NCBI GenBank assembly: GCA_900757235.1
Contig: CAAENB010000024.1
Span: 1-56,211, forward strand
Direction of reading: 5' to 3'
DNA from: an uncultured Collinsella sp.
GTDB lineage: Bacteria; Actinomycetota; Coriobacteriia; Coriobacteriales; Coriobacteriaceae
Length of the DNA stretch: 56,211 bases
Below the pieces are notes generated by a model. It was given only the letters and a program-made list of their open reading frames with translations, was not told where the DNA came from and searched no databases. The position numbers and the translations under genes are program-made. This document shows positions 1 to 8,635 of the stretch, one piece after another. Each line of letters begins with the position of its first letter. Position 1 is the first letter of the stretch.

Positions 1-1465
1 GCTCACCGATCTGTACGAGCTCACTATGGCCCAGGGCCTGTGGGAGAGCGGCAAGGCCAATGAGCAGGGTTGTTTTACCGCGTTTTACCGCGACCATCCT
101 TTTGGCAGCGCCTATGCCGTCATGTGCGGCACCGCCGAACTGCCCGAGCTGGTCGAGAATCTGCGCTTTACGCCCGAGGACATCGACTACCTCGCCTCGC
201 TCCAGGCCCCGGCCGGCGGCGCGATGTTCAAGCCTGGATTCCTCGACTACCTGCGCGATTTTCGTGCGCATGTAAACATCGACGCCGTGCCCGAGGGCGA
301 GCTCGTCTTTCCGCGCGAGCCCATGGTTCGCGTCACCGGCCCCGCGCTGGAGTGCCAGCTGCTTGAGACGGCGCTGCTCAACATCGTTGGGTTCCAGACG
401 CTTGTCGCCACCAAGACGGCGCGCGTGGTGCTGGCGGCGGACGGCCGTCCCGTTGCCGAGTTTGGCCTGCGCCGCGCTCAGGGTCCCGATGGCGGCTTGG
501 CCGTCGCGCGCGCGAGCTACGTTGCCGGCTGCTCCTCTACGTCCAATGTGCTCGCCGGCCGCCGCTACGGTATTCCCGTCTTTGGCACGCATGCGCACAG
601 CTGGGTGATGAGCTTCGACTCCGAGCTCGAGGCATTCCGGGCTTTTGCTAAGTCGAGTCCCAAGAACTGCACGCTGCTCATCGACACCTACGACGTACGC
701 GAGGGTTGCGAGCATGCCATTACGGTTGCCAAGGAGATGGAGGCGGTGGGCGAGCGTCTGTCGGCTATTCGCATTGACTCGGGCGACCTCGCCAAGCTCT
801 CCAAGTATGTTCGTGGCCGTTTTGATGCCGAGGGCCTGCCCTATGTGGGGATCTCGGTTTCTAACGATCTGGATGAGTACACGATTCAGTCACTGCTCGA
901 CCAGGGCGCGCCCATCGATAGCTTTGGCGTGGGTACCAAGCTTGCGACCTGCTATGACCAGCCGGCGCTGGGCGGCGTGTACAAGCTTTCCGCCCGCCGT
1001 GCGAGTGAGACGGACCCGTGGACGCCGGTGGTGAAGCTCTCCGAGCAGCCCTACAAGCGCACAATTCCCGGTGTTCAGCGCGTACGACGCTATTACGACG
1101 GCTTTGGCGGCCCGGTTTGCGACATGATTTATGACGAGGACCATCTGGCAGGGGAGGGCGCCGCGCGCGGCAATACCCTTGTGGCCGTGAACGATGCCGC
1201 CCTGGTGACCGACGTGTCCGAACTTGAGTATCGCGAGCTGCTGGTGCCGATCGTGCGCGATGGCAGTGCGGTGGCTCCGCGTGAGAGCATCCAGGACGCG
1301 CGCGAGCGCTGTGCTTGGGCGCTCGACCATCTGGACGCAGCTTTCAAGCGCTTCCTGTACCCGCAGACCTATGTGGTGGGTATGGAGCAGGGCCTGGCTC
1401 AGGTGCGCGACGAGCTCGTGCGTAAGAACATGGCCGCGGCCTCTGCCTTTCCCTGGGCCCACTAA
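1..1465 (+). CDS. pncB: Nicotinate phosphoribosyltransferase, 5' end outside window
   Basis: Makes nicotinate mononucleotide from nicotinate and PRPP, the first step of the Preiss-Handler NAD salvage route, in the cytoplasm. The reading frame is already open at base 2 and reads LTDLYELTMAQGLWESGK, the canonical N-terminus of the family, so the Met at base 26 is internal and the true start lies left of the window. Family signatures seen downstream include GTHAHSW (the conserved His region), RIDSGDL and FGVGTKL. About 487 residues are visible, close to full length. The gene is followed by proB after 79 bases with no obvious terminator, so the two may be cotranscribed. Identity is secure; only the start is missing. 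Confidence 0.93.
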   Translation, partial: LTDLYELTMAQGLWESGKANEQGCFTAFYRDHPFGSAYAVMCGTAELPELVENLRFTPEDIDYLASLQAPAGGAMFKPGFLDYLRDFRAHVNIDAVPEGELVFPREPMVRVTGPALECQLLETALLNIVGFQTLVATKTARVVLAADGRPVAEFGLRRAQGPDGGLAVARASYVAGCSSTSNVLAGRRYGIPVFGTHAHSWVMSFDSELEAFRAFAKSSPKNCTLLIDTYDVREGCEHAITVAKEMEAVGERLSAIRIDSGDLAKLSKYVRGRFDAEGLPYVGISVSNDLDEYTIQSLLDQGAPIDSFGVGTKLATCYDQPALGGVYKLSARRASETDPWTPVVKLSEQPYKRTIPGVQRVRRYYDGFGGPVCDMIYDEDHLAGEGAARGNTLVAVNDAALVTDVSELEYRELLVPIVRDGSAVAPRESIQDARERCAWALDHLDAAFKRFLYPQTYVVGMEQGLAQVRDELVRKNMAAASAFPWAH

Positions 1466-1544
1466 TTCCTTGGGCGGTAGGGGCGAGTCACGCTTCCCTG
1501 GCCGCCGGCTCGGCCGTTCGCTGAACAGTTGATTGGTTTGACGT

Positions 1545-2672
1545 ATGACGACTTCTTATAAAACGATGGTGGTAAAGATCGGTTCGTCCACGGTGGTGGG
1601 TGCCGATGGCAAGGTCAACCGCGCCTTTATCGGCGGACTTGCCGATCAGGCCGCAGCGCTGCGCAAGCTCGGCTGGCGTCTGGTTGTGGTGAGCTCGGGC
1701 GCTATCGCCTGTGGCTATCCCGTGTTGGGCTTCGACCGCAAGCCGGTCGGTGACCTGCCGAGCCTGCAGGCCTGCGCCTCGGCCGGTCAGTGCATCATCT
1801 CGTCGGCCTACGACGAGGAGTTCCATGCGCGCGACCTGCTCACCTCGCTCGTGCTGCTCACGCGTCACGACACGGCGCGCCGCACGTCCTACCTGCACGC
1901 GCGCGACGCCCTGCTTCGCCTGGTGGAGCTGGGTGTGGTGCCGGTCGTCAACGAGAACGATACCGTCACCGTCGATGAGATCAAGTTTGGCGACAACGAC
2001 ACGCTGGCGGCGCTTGTGAGCTGCCTGGTTTCTGCCGATCTGTGCGTGACGCTCTCGGACATCGATGGTCTCTATACTGCCAATCCGCATGAAGACCCCA
2101 CGGCCGAGTTTGTTCCTGTCGTGCATAAGATCGATGCCAAGATTATTGCCTCGGCGGGCGATTCTTCCACATCGGTTGGCACGGGCGGCATGATTACCAA
2201 GATCCGCGCGAGCCGCATCCTGATGACGGCGGGCATTCAGAGCGTGATTTGCTCGGGCGAGGAGCCCGATGCGCTCGTGCGTCTCGCCCGCGGCGAGAGC
2301 GTGGGCACGCTGTTCGATCCGCCGGCGGAGCGTCTGGACATCGCACCCCGCAAGCTGTGGATCGCGCTGGGCGACAAGGCACATGGCTCGGTGACGGTCG
2401 ATGATGGTGCTGCGAAGGCGCTGGTCAGCCGTGGCTCTTCCCTGCTTGCGGTGGGTATTCGCGAGGTCGATGGCCAGTTTGCCGAGGGCGATGTGCTCGA
2501 TGTGTGCGATCCGAGCGGTATGGTCGTCGCCCGCGGTATCGCCGAAGCCGATTCGGACGTGCTGGAGCTTGCTGCCGGTCGCCGCCAGGACCAGATCGCC
2601 AGCAACCGCCTGCTCGCAGACCTGGCCGAGAAGCCCGCGATACACAGGGATAATCTAATCGTCTTCGCCTAA
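1545..2672 (+). CDS. proB: Glutamate 5-kinase
   Basis: Phosphorylates L-glutamate to gamma-glutamyl phosphate, the first step of proline synthesis; works with ProA. The 375-residue protein has the amino-acid kinase fold (KIGSSTVV at the N-terminus, VVSSGAIA, NENDTV, FGDNDTLAALV, LSDIDGLYTANP, GTGGMITKI) and a C-terminal PUA domain from about residue 275, as in full-length bacterial ProB. No good Shine-Dalgarno is visible before the ATG at 1545; a second ATG at 1566 is too close to the conserved strand to be preferred. Unusually, proA is not directly downstream: a hydrolase gene on the opposite strand lies between them. Confidence 0.95.
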   Translation: MTTSYKTMVVKIGSSTVVGADGKVNRAFIGGLADQAAALRKLGWRLVVVSSGAIACGYPVLGFDRKPVGDLPSLQACASAGQCIISSAYDEEFHARDLLTSLVLLTRHDTARRTSYLHARDALLRLVELGVVPVVNENDTVTVDEIKFGDNDTLAALVSCLVSADLCVTLSDIDGLYTANPHEDPTAEFVPVVHKIDAKIIASAGDSSTSVGTGGMITKIRASRILMTAGIQSVICSGEEPDALVRLARGESVGTLFDPPAERLDIAPRKLWIALGDKAHGSVTVDDGAAKALVSRGSSLLAVGIREVDGQFAEGDVLDVCDPSGMVVARGIAEADSDVLELAAGRRQDQIASNRLLADLAEKPAIHRDNLIVFA

Positions 2673-2715
2673 CGGGTCGACGCTGCGCGCCGCCCAGAGC
2701 GACAATTTGTCATTC

Positions 2716-2757
2716 AAAAGGCGAGGCATGACCATCAGGTCTATGCCTCGCCTTTTT
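2716..2757 (+). terminator. Rho-independent terminator after proB
   Basis: Inverted repeat AAAGGCGAGGCAT ... ATGCCTCGCCTTT (13-14 bp arms, about 13-base loop) followed by a T-run. It ends proB (and possibly pncB) transcription. Confidence 0.85.
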
Positions 2758-2765
2758 CATGCCAA

Positions 2766-2933
2766 CTTGTTCGCTCTGGGCGGCGCTCGCTTCTTTTGTT
2801 CGACCTACGATTTAAAGCCACTGCTAAGGGGCGTTTTCGCTTTCCGTCCTCTACCTGCGGCATTGTCGTTGCCGGCACTTGTTCGGCACTTGGGGATGTT
2901 TCTTTTGTGCCGGCAGGTGGGGACGCTCCTTTG
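2766..2933. repeat. Intergenic G-rich imperfect repeat
   Basis: Between the proB terminator and the hydrolase stop codon the sequence carries two related units, GGCACTTGGGGATGTTTC and GTGCCGGCAGGTGGGGACG, in tandem. On the minus strand the hydrolase TAG runs straight into this repeat. Function unknown; it resembles in style the stop-codon repeats elsewhere in the window but is a different sequence. Confidence 0.4.
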
Positions 2934-4352
2934 CTAGAAGATTTGGCGCAGGTCTCCGCGGTTGAGGGCTTCGTTGAAGAGGTGCTTGAACACCACGCTA
3001 CCGTGTAGACCGTCGTGCTCGAACTCGTTGGTCACCCAGGCATGCGAGTTACCCACGCGGCTGAGCGTATCGAGCTGCATGCCCGAGTCGACGTACATGT
3101 CGTCGAAATACACCGCGGCCTGCAGGGGCACCTCGTTGCACGCCAGTCGCTGCGGGTCGTAGATCTTGTCCCAGCTGGTGTCTTCCATCAGCAGGTCCAT
3201 GGCGGGCTTGAAGGGCTTGAGCTCGGGCATCTGCTCGAACATCCACGGGAACATGGCCTCGCCGGTAAACATGAGCGGGCGCGCGAGGGTGTCAAACTCG
3301 GCGCGCTGTGCCTTCTCTTCAGCCGCGGCCCAGCCAATGGGCATGGTGTCACCGTCGGCGTATATGAACTCCTGCAGCGTCCAGTACAGCGGATTCGTGC
3401 GCGTGTTGGTGCGCTCGAAGGCGCGCATCAAAAAGCTGTCGGATACCGAGGTGCCGCAGGTCAGCGTGCCGTCGCCGTCAACAAAAGCGTGATCGATAAT
3501 CCAATGCATGCGCTCAAAGCTCGGCTTCATGCCAAAGTCGCTGCCCATGAGCTGTAGGCGCTCGACCGTCATCGGCGAGCCGTCGGGCAGCACGGGCTTC
3601 TGAGCCTCGAGCGCATCGGCCAGGGCTGCCACGCGCTCGACGTCGGCAGGGTAGCGGTCGTAATACTGCTGCGTCTTGGCGACCATGCGCGGGAAGGTGT
3701 GCGCGTAGACTTCGCTTGCGCTCGCCGGCACGTGGGGGATGCCGCCGCAGGTAAAGCTTGCCGCCACGCCCTCGGGGAAGAGCGACAGATAGCTCAGCGT
3801 CAAAAAGCCGCCGTAGCTCTGCCCGAGTGTGACCCAGGGCCTGCCGCCAAAGCCTACCAGGCGCAGGTACTCAAAATCGCGCACGATAGAGCTGGCGAGG
3901 TGACGCTTGAGGAAGTCCGCCTGCGAGCGTGCTGTATCGGCGCCGGCGGCCGTTGCGCGATCACCCAGTGCCTTGATCGTGCGTCCGTCCACGCAGCTGC
4001 TGCGTCCGGTGCCGCGCTGGTCGGGAAGGACCACGCGGAAGTGCTTGACGGCCTCCTCGATCCAGCCGTCGCTTGTGGGCGACAGCGGACGCGGGCTCTC
4101 GCCGCCGGGGCCGCCCTGCAAAAACAGGAGCAGCGGCAGATCGTCGTTGATGCGGTCGGGCGCGCAAACCACACGGTAGAAGAGCTTGATGCTCTCGTGC
4201 GCGCCGGCGATGGGCGCCGGCATAGCGCCGCGGCGCATGGTGCTGCCGACGGCCAGGAGCATCGGCTCCAGGCCGCGCCAGTCAAGGGGGACGTCGATGC
4301 TGTGGTCCTCGACGTAAAGGCCGGGGACGTGGTACGAAGTGATGAGGGCCAT
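2934..4352 (-). CDS. Alpha/beta hydrolase, prolyl aminopeptidase (S33) type
   Basis: Predicted cytoplasmic serine peptidase that removes N-terminal residues, typically proline, from short peptides. Seen: oxyanion-hole segment QGGPGG, DQRGTGRSS, nucleophile elbow GQSYGG, and a C-terminal HDGLHGS segment carrying the likely catalytic His. The acidic residue appears as TGEAMFPW, so Glu or a shifted Asp may serve in the triad. The start at 4352 is chosen because GGAAG lies six bases upstream; a longer frame to 4433 would overlap the proA leader. It gives 472 residues. It sits divergently from proA and between proB and proA, which suggests a proline-supply theme, though this is inference. Substrate is not proven. 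Confidence 0.8.
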   Translation of the reverse strand: MALITSYHVPGLYVEDHSIDVPLDWRGLEPMLLAVGSTMRRGAMPAPIAGAHESIKLFYRVVCAPDRINDDLPLLLFLQGGPGGESPRPLSPTSDGWIEEAVKHFRVVLPDQRGTGRSSCVDGRTIKALGDRATAAGADTARSQADFLKRHLASSIVRDFEYLRLVGFGGRPWVTLGQSYGGFLTLSYLSLFPEGVAASFTCGGIPHVPASASEVYAHTFPRMVAKTQQYYDRYPADVERVAALADALEAQKPVLPDGSPMTVERLQLMGSDFGMKPSFERMHWIIDHAFVDGDGTLTCGTSVSDSFLMRAFERTNTRTNPLYWTLQEFIYADGDTMPIGWAAAEEKAQRAEFDTLARPLMFTGEAMFPWMFEQMPELKPFKPAMDLLMEDTSWDKIYDPQRLACNEVPLQAAVYFDDMYVDSGMQLDTLSRVGNSHAWVTNEFEHDGLHGSVVFKHLFNEALNRGDLRQIF

Positions 4353-4464
4353 GTAATGCTTCCATTCGTTGCGGTGTTTCGGGTTGACCAATTCTACCGC
4401 CGCGGGCGAGGCCATGCGCAAATCGGCTACCATGGTTGCAAACTTCTAGGAGAAAGGGCCGCCC

Positions 4465-5751
4465 ATGTCGGTCGATATAGCCACGTATGTCCACGATCTT
4501 GCCGTTGCCGCCAAGGCAGCGTCGGCCTCGCTTGCCACGGCGAGCGATGAACAGCGCCAGGAGGCCGTGCGCGCCATGGCCGCAGCGCTGCGCAACGGTA
4601 TCGACTCCATCGTTGCCGCCAACGAGCTCGATATGTCCGCCGCGCGCGATGCGGGTACCTCGGCCGGACTGCTCGATCGTCTGCTGCTGAGGCCCGAGCG
4701 CGTCGAGGGCATGGCCGCCGGCCTGGAAAAGCTCGCCGAGCTGCCCGATCCCGTGGGCCGCGTGCTCGACCACCGCGTGCTTGCAAGTGGCGTGGACCTG
4801 ACCCGTGTGAGTGTGCCGCTGGGCCTGGTCGCTATGGTCTACGAGGCGCGCCCCAACGTGACGGCCGACGCCGCGGGCATCTGCATCCGTACCGGCAACG
4901 CCTGCATTCTGCGCGGCGGCTCGCTGGCCTATCACTCGTGTGCCATGATTTCTGAGCTGCTGGCCGATGCGCTCGAGGCCAAGGGCTTCCCGCGCGAGGC
5001 CGTGTCGATGATCGAGTCCACCGACCGCGAGGCCACTGGCGAGCTCATGAAGCTCCGCGGTATTGTCGACGTACTCATTCCGCGCGGCGGTGCAGGCCTG
5101 ATCCAGCGCTGCGTGCGCGAGTCTCTCGTGCCGGTGATCGAGACGGGCACGGGCAACTGTCACATCTACGTGCATGAGTCCGCCGACTTTGATAAGGCGC
5201 TCAACATTATCGTTAATGCCAAGACCCAGCGTGTAGGCGTGTGCAATGCCGCCGAGTCGCTGCTGGTCGACCATGCTGTGGCCAATGTGTTTTTGCCTGC
5301 GGTCGTTGCCGTGCTGCACGACCACGATGTGCTGATTCACGGCGATGAGGCCACGTGTGCCGCTTGCGTTGCCGCCGGTCTTGCCGAGGGCGATGCTTAC
5401 GTTGCCGCAACCGAGGAGGACTGGGGCCGCGAGTATCTGGCCCTCGAGATGAGCGTGAAGGTCGTGGCGAACGAGGAAGAGGCCATCGCGCACATCAACC
5501 GCTATGGCACCATGCATTCCGAGGCCATCATCGCCGAGGACGCAGACGCCTGCGAGCGCTTCTTGGATGAGGTCGATGCCTCGGCCGTGTACGCTAACGC
5601 TAGCACGCGCTTTACCGACGGCGGCGAGTTTGGCCTGGGCGCCGAAATTGGCATCTCGACCCAAAAGCTCCACGCCCGCGGACCCTTTGCCGCCGAGGCC
5701 CTCACCACCTACAAATACAAGCTTCGCGGCACCGGCCAGGTCCGTCCCTAA
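4465..5751 (+). CDS. proA: Glutamate-5-semialdehyde dehydrogenase (gamma-glutamyl phosphate reductase)
   Basis: Reduces gamma-glutamyl phosphate to glutamate-5-semialdehyde with NADPH, the second step of proline synthesis. The 428-residue length is typical. Family signatures seen: YEARPNVTAD, NACILRGGS, IPRGG, VIETGTGNCHIYV and the active-site Cys segment QRVGVCNAAESLL, followed by the C-terminal ASTRFTDGGEFGLGAEIGIS motif. AGGAGA lies about ten bases before the ATG. The TAA stop is shared with a palindromic repeat (see repeat at 5751). Identity is secure. Confidence 0.96.
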   Translation: MSVDIATYVHDLAVAAKAASASLATASDEQRQEAVRAMAAALRNGIDSIVAANELDMSAARDAGTSAGLLDRLLLRPERVEGMAAGLEKLAELPDPVGRVLDHRVLASGVDLTRVSVPLGLVAMVYEARPNVTADAAGICIRTGNACILRGGSLAYHSCAMISELLADALEAKGFPREAVSMIESTDREATGELMKLRGIVDVLIPRGGAGLIQRCVRESLVPVIETGTGNCHIYVHESADFDKALNIIVNAKTQRVGVCNAAESLLVDHAVANVFLPAVVAVLHDHDVLIHGDEATCAACVAAGLAEGDAYVAATEEDWGREYLALEMSVKVVANEEEAIAHINRYGTMHSEAIIAEDADACERFLDEVDASAVYANASTRFTDGGEFGLGAEIGISTQKLHARGPFAAEALTTYKYKLRGTGQVRP

Positions 5752-5787
5752 ACCTACCAAAAAGGGACAGGTTTATTTTGGCAGGTT
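5751..5787 (+). repeat. Stop-codon palindromic repeat, copy 1 (after proA)
   Basis: AACCTACCAAAA - 13 bases - TTTTGGCAGGTT, an 11/12 inverted repeat with AGGGACAGGTTTA in the centre. The first AA is the end of the proA TAA stop codon. Same element as at 6521 and, inverted, at 7773. Confidence 0.85.
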
Positions 5788-5801
5788 TTATCTGCGGTTT
5801 T

Positions 5802-5830
5802 GCCGGGCGACACGTTCGCCCGGCTTTTTT
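5802..5830 (+). terminator. Rho-independent terminator after proA
   Basis: GCCGGGCGA - CACGT loop - TCGCCCGGC followed by six T, lying just beyond the stop-codon repeat. Confidence 0.85.
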
Positions 5831-5922
5831 CTCCGCATAACTTTTTTGCCTTTCGGCTTGAGTCGCGGCGATATACGATAGTGACACCGTGTCCTAACAT
5901 CGACTCACCTGGAGGTATTGCC

Positions 5923-6522
5923 ATGTCCCAGACGCTTTCCGCCGGAATCACCCGCGACCGCGCGTTTGAACTGCTTAACGAGCACAACAAAGACCCGTTC
6001 CACATCACCCATGGCGAGACGGTCGAGGGCACCATGCGCTACTTTGCGCGCGAGTTCGACCCCGAGAACGAGGAGTTTTGGGGCATCGTCGGCCTGCTGC
6101 ACGACTTGGATTGGGAGGAGCATGAGGACGACCCCATGAACCACACCATCTATACTGCCGAGATTCTTAAGGGTGAAGGTGCGTCTCCCGAGCTCATTCG
6201 CGCCATCCAGACGCACACGTCGGACTTCAACACCTCGCTGCCCAAACCCGAGCTGCAGATGGAAAAGATCCTGTTTGCCTGCGATGAGCTCACCGGCCTG
6301 ATCGGCGCCGCCGTCATCATGCGCCCGAGCAAGAGCGTTATGGACTTTACGACCAAGTCGCTCAAGAAGAAGTTCAAGGACAAGCGCTTTGCCGCCGGCT
6401 GCTCGCGCGACGTGATTTCGCAGGGCGCCGAGATGTTGGGCTGGGAGCTCCCCGAGCTCTTTGACCGTACCATCGCGGCCATGCAGTCCTTCGCGCCCGA
6501 CCGCGACACCTTCCAGGCCTAA
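5923..6522 (+). CDS. HD-domain protein
   Basis: A 199-residue protein of the HD metal-dependent hydrolase superfamily. The fold signature is seen as H in ITHGETVEG, then GLLHDLDWEEH (the HD pair) and a later Asp in FACDELTGL. Proteins of this size and pattern are often annotated simply as HD-domain hydrolases and the substrate (nucleotide or phosphoester) is not known. GGAGG seven bases before the ATG fixes the start. The gene stands alone between two terminators. Its TAA stop codon is embedded in a second copy of the palindromic repeat. Confidence 0.8.
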   Translation: MSQTLSAGITRDRAFELLNEHNKDPFHITHGETVEGTMRYFAREFDPENEEFWGIVGLLHDLDWEEHEDDPMNHTIYTAEILKGEGASPELIRAIQTHTSDFNTSLPKPELQMEKILFACDELTGLIGAAVIMRPSKSVMDFTTKSLKKKFKDKRFAAGCSRDVISQGAEMLGWELPELFDRTIAAMQSFAPDRDTFQA

Positions 6523-6557
6523 CCTGCCAAAAAGGGACAGGTTTATTTTGGTAGGTT
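6521..6557 (+). repeat. Stop-codon palindromic repeat, copy 2 (after HD gene)
   Basis: AACCTGCCAAAA - AGGGACAGGTTTA - TTTTGGTAGGTT. Differs from copy 1 at one base in each arm. Starts with the last two bases of the TAA stop codon. Confidence 0.85.
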
Positions 6558-6565
6558 TTATCTGG

Positions 6566-6611
6566 GAAAACGCTTCCGTTGGATGTTATTCAGCGGAAGC
6601 GTTTTCTGTTT
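6566..6611 (+). terminator. Rho-independent terminator after HD gene
   Basis: GAAAACGCTTCCG - 15-base loop - CGGAAGCGTTTTC, then TGTTT. Perfect 13-bp stem; A/T tracts on both sides could make it work in both directions and so also end the minus-strand transposase gene. Confidence 0.8.
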
Positions 6612-6692
6612 GACATGGTGAAGCTGGCGAATGGCGGCGCCTCGCGGCAGACAGCTGCGCTTCGCCGTATCCGTAACTCGGCAAACGCGACG

Positions 6693-7451
6693 CTACGACG
6701 CGTTCTTGATAATCCATGTTCCCAGTCCGGTCAGCAGCTGAACCTGCTTAATCGTTAGCCCTTGTTTTCGAAGCGCGAGAATCGCCTCATTGCGAAGTGG
6801 CTTGGAGGCGGATTTGAGTTCCGTCGGAGCACATCCTGCGACACTCTGCACGATTGCCGTGCCAAATTCGCCTAGATCTTCCTCGCGAACCTTGGCTGTT
6901 GCGCTGGGGCGATAGGGAAGCGACGGCGTACTTTCCATGAGCCGAAGGTATGAGCGAGGTGTTGGGAATAAAACACCGACAACGCTGCCGGTGACATGCG
7001 GCCGTGACCTGGCACTCATGAGATACTCGCGATGGCTGCTCCAGGGATATTCGTCGTATGCCGCCAGTCCTGCTTTTTGTGGATTCAGATGAATGTATCG
7101 AATTGCCTCGAGCAGATACACTTCCGACTTAATGGGCGAATCCCAAAACCGCTCCTGAAACACGTGGCCGATATGCCCCGTCCGCGCATTGTACCTGCCC
7201 GCATACGATACGGCTATCGCGTGCATCGCGTCGCTCTTGCGGTCTTCCGGATCGTCGATGAGCAGATGAATGTGGTTTCCCATAAGGCACCAAGCGACAA
7301 GCTCGATATTGTGTTTGGGGAGGATCGCATCGAGGATCTGAAGCATGGCGATTCGGTCCTCGGCATCGTCAAACAGCAGTTGCCCTCCGTTTCCACGCAA
7401 CGTGATGTGGAAATAACCGGTTGGTGACTTTGAACGAGGTTTTCTCGGCAT
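6693..7451 (-). CDS. REP-associated Y1 transposase (RAYT / TnpA-REP)
   Basis: Single-strand DNA endonuclease of the HUH Y1 superfamily, related to IS200/IS605 TnpA; such enzymes mobilise short palindromic REP sequences. Seen: TGYFHITLRGNG near the N-terminus, the HUH motif in WCLMGNHIHLLI, and the catalytic Tyr region YLLEAIRYIHLNP, then a basic C-terminus ending in a helix-turn-helix-like segment. The start is set at 7451 by AGGAGGGG immediately upstream, giving 252 residues; the frame stays open further upstream without an RBS. No flanking terminal repeats of an IS are evident, as expected of domesticated RAYTs. Palindromic repeats lie on both sides (6521 and 7773). Confidence 0.85.
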   Translation of the reverse strand: MPRKPRSKSPTGYFHITLRGNGGQLLFDDAEDRIAMLQILDAILPKHNIELVAWCLMGNHIHLLIDDPEDRKSDAMHAIAVSYAGRYNARTGHIGHVFQERFWDSPIKSEVYLLEAIRYIHLNPQKAGLAAYDEYPWSSHREYLMSARSRPHVTGSVVGVLFPTPRSYLRLMESTPSLPYRPSATAKVREEDLGEFGTAIVQSVAGCAPTELKSASKPLRNEAILALRKQGLTIKQVQLLTGLGTWIIKNAS

Positions 7452-7807
7452 GGCCCCTCCTTTAGCTTGGATGGGCTGAAGATACCTCATTCGGAGGCTT
7501 CGGCTGTCGAGATTCAGTTCACCGACTATAGCTGCTACCTGCCGAAATGTTATTGCGTTTTCAAATTGATGCTTTTTAATGATAATTGAGCAAGACGGGC
7601 GCGCTTGTTGCGGATACGGGCGTTTGTTGCGTCGATCTGGACGGCCCTCGCGTGATGTCATCGCAAATGGGCTTCACGCATTTTTACGGCGATAGAAAAA
7701 TGGTCGGGCGCTCTTAAACAAAACGGAGCACCCGACCATTTACTGATTGTTTGTTGACGTTTGGCCAGATAGAACCTGCCAAAATAAACCTGTCCCTTTT
7801 TGACAGG
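7452..7807. other. Intergenic region with terminator and repeat
   Basis: Upstream of the RAYT gene and downstream of carD (both minus strand). It holds the carD-side terminator and repeat copy 3, and otherwise an AT-rich stretch around 7540-7590 that probably carries the RAYT promoter. No gene is supported. Confidence 0.5.
7697..7741 (-). terminator. Terminator-like hairpin after carD
   Basis: AAATGGTCGGG ... CCCGACCATTT, an 11-bp perfect stem with a 22-base loop; the loop also contains GCTC/GGAGC that may extend the structure. A/T tracts flank it. Confidence 0.6.
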
Positions 7808-7809
7808 TT
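7773..7809 (-). repeat. Stop-codon palindromic repeat, copy 3 (after carD)
   Basis: On the minus strand: AACCTGTCAAAA - AGGGACAGGTTTA - TTTTGGCAGGTT. The carD TAA stop codon supplies the first AA, exactly as in copies 1 and 2. Confidence 0.85.
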
Positions 7810-8293
7810 AGTTGAGGGCGGCTTGGGCTAGGCGGGCTTCGGCGGCCTCTTCGGTGACGCCCAGGGCCACGGCGAACTCCTCGATGGAGCGGCGCTTGGC
7901 TTCCTTGAGTACGCGCATGTAGTAGGAGCTGGGCTTTTTATCAGCTTCCTCGGCCTGGCGGATGCGGTGCATCATCGTCTTGGCCACACGGACCGTCTCG
8001 GGCGCGCCCAGCTTGAGCTGCTGCTTAAAGTGTGTCTCTTCAAGCGAGCTGTTGCGCTCGGTAAAGGTGTCGCACTCCAGCTCGTCGTAGTGGCTCAGCA
8101 GGTGCTCGGCATCCTGCTGAGAGATGGCGGCATGTAGGCGGTCGGCCTGCGCCACGGGGTACATGAGAATCGTCTGCGCATGTCCCTGCTTGGTCTCGAG
8201 CAACAACATGGGCTGCGGCGTGTCGTCCCTAAAACCGACGACGGTGCAGACTCCCTGGCCCGGATGAATGACGTGTTGACCGATTGAGAACAT
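7808..8293 (-). CDS. carD: CarD/CdnL-family transcription regulator
   Basis: Binds the RNA polymerase beta subunit and stabilises the open promoter complex, an essential global activator in actinobacteria. The 161-residue protein has the N-terminal RNAP-interacting Tudor-like domain (MFSIGQHVIHPGQGVCTV) and a helical C-terminal DNA-binding domain with RIRQAEEADKKPSSYYMRVLKEAKRR, matching family length. GGAGG precedes the ATG by five bases. Divergent from argS. The DNA-contact Trp of mycobacterial CarD is not obvious here. Confidence 0.88.
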   Translation of the reverse strand: MFSIGQHVIHPGQGVCTVVGFRDDTPQPMLLLETKQGHAQTILMYPVAQADRLHAAISQQDAEHLLSHYDELECDTFTERNSSLEETHFKQQLKLGAPETVRVAKTMMHRIRQAEEADKKPSSYYMRVLKEAKRRSIEEFAVALGVTEEAAEARLAQAALN

Positions 8294-8635
8294 GCTACCT
8301 CCAACTTATACGAATTTGCGTATGTCTAGAATACCACGTTGACGTGCGCAAACCATTACTTTATGCAGGAAAAGCACACAACTCCGATAGGTAAGAGTAT
8401 TCGATATTCCGAGCAGCTCATGCACATGTTTATGCATTTTCGGCAGGTGCACAATCGGCAGGCAGACCGCTATCTTTGAATGGTCCTGTGCGAGCTGTAG
8501 TCATTTTTGTGCATATGCAATATCGATTAACTTTACCCTGCGACAGTAGCTACTGCTTGTGATAGAGTGCTACAAACTCTGGCTTTTGCCCTACGAGTGA
8601 CCAAGAGCTCGGGGGCTTTAACACAAGGAGGATCT
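8294..8635. other. Divergent promoter region carD / argS
   Basis: A 342-base region that must carry both promoters. It is AT-richer than its surroundings, with GATAGAGT around 8562 as a weak -10 candidate for argS. I looked for a T-box leader (as precedes some aminoacyl-tRNA synthetase genes) and saw neither a T-box consensus nor a terminator/antiterminator pair. Confidence 0.45.

Noticed and set aside
8294..8635. Possible T-box leader before argS
   Set aside because: No T-box consensus, no specifier stem and no terminator/antiterminator pair could be seen.
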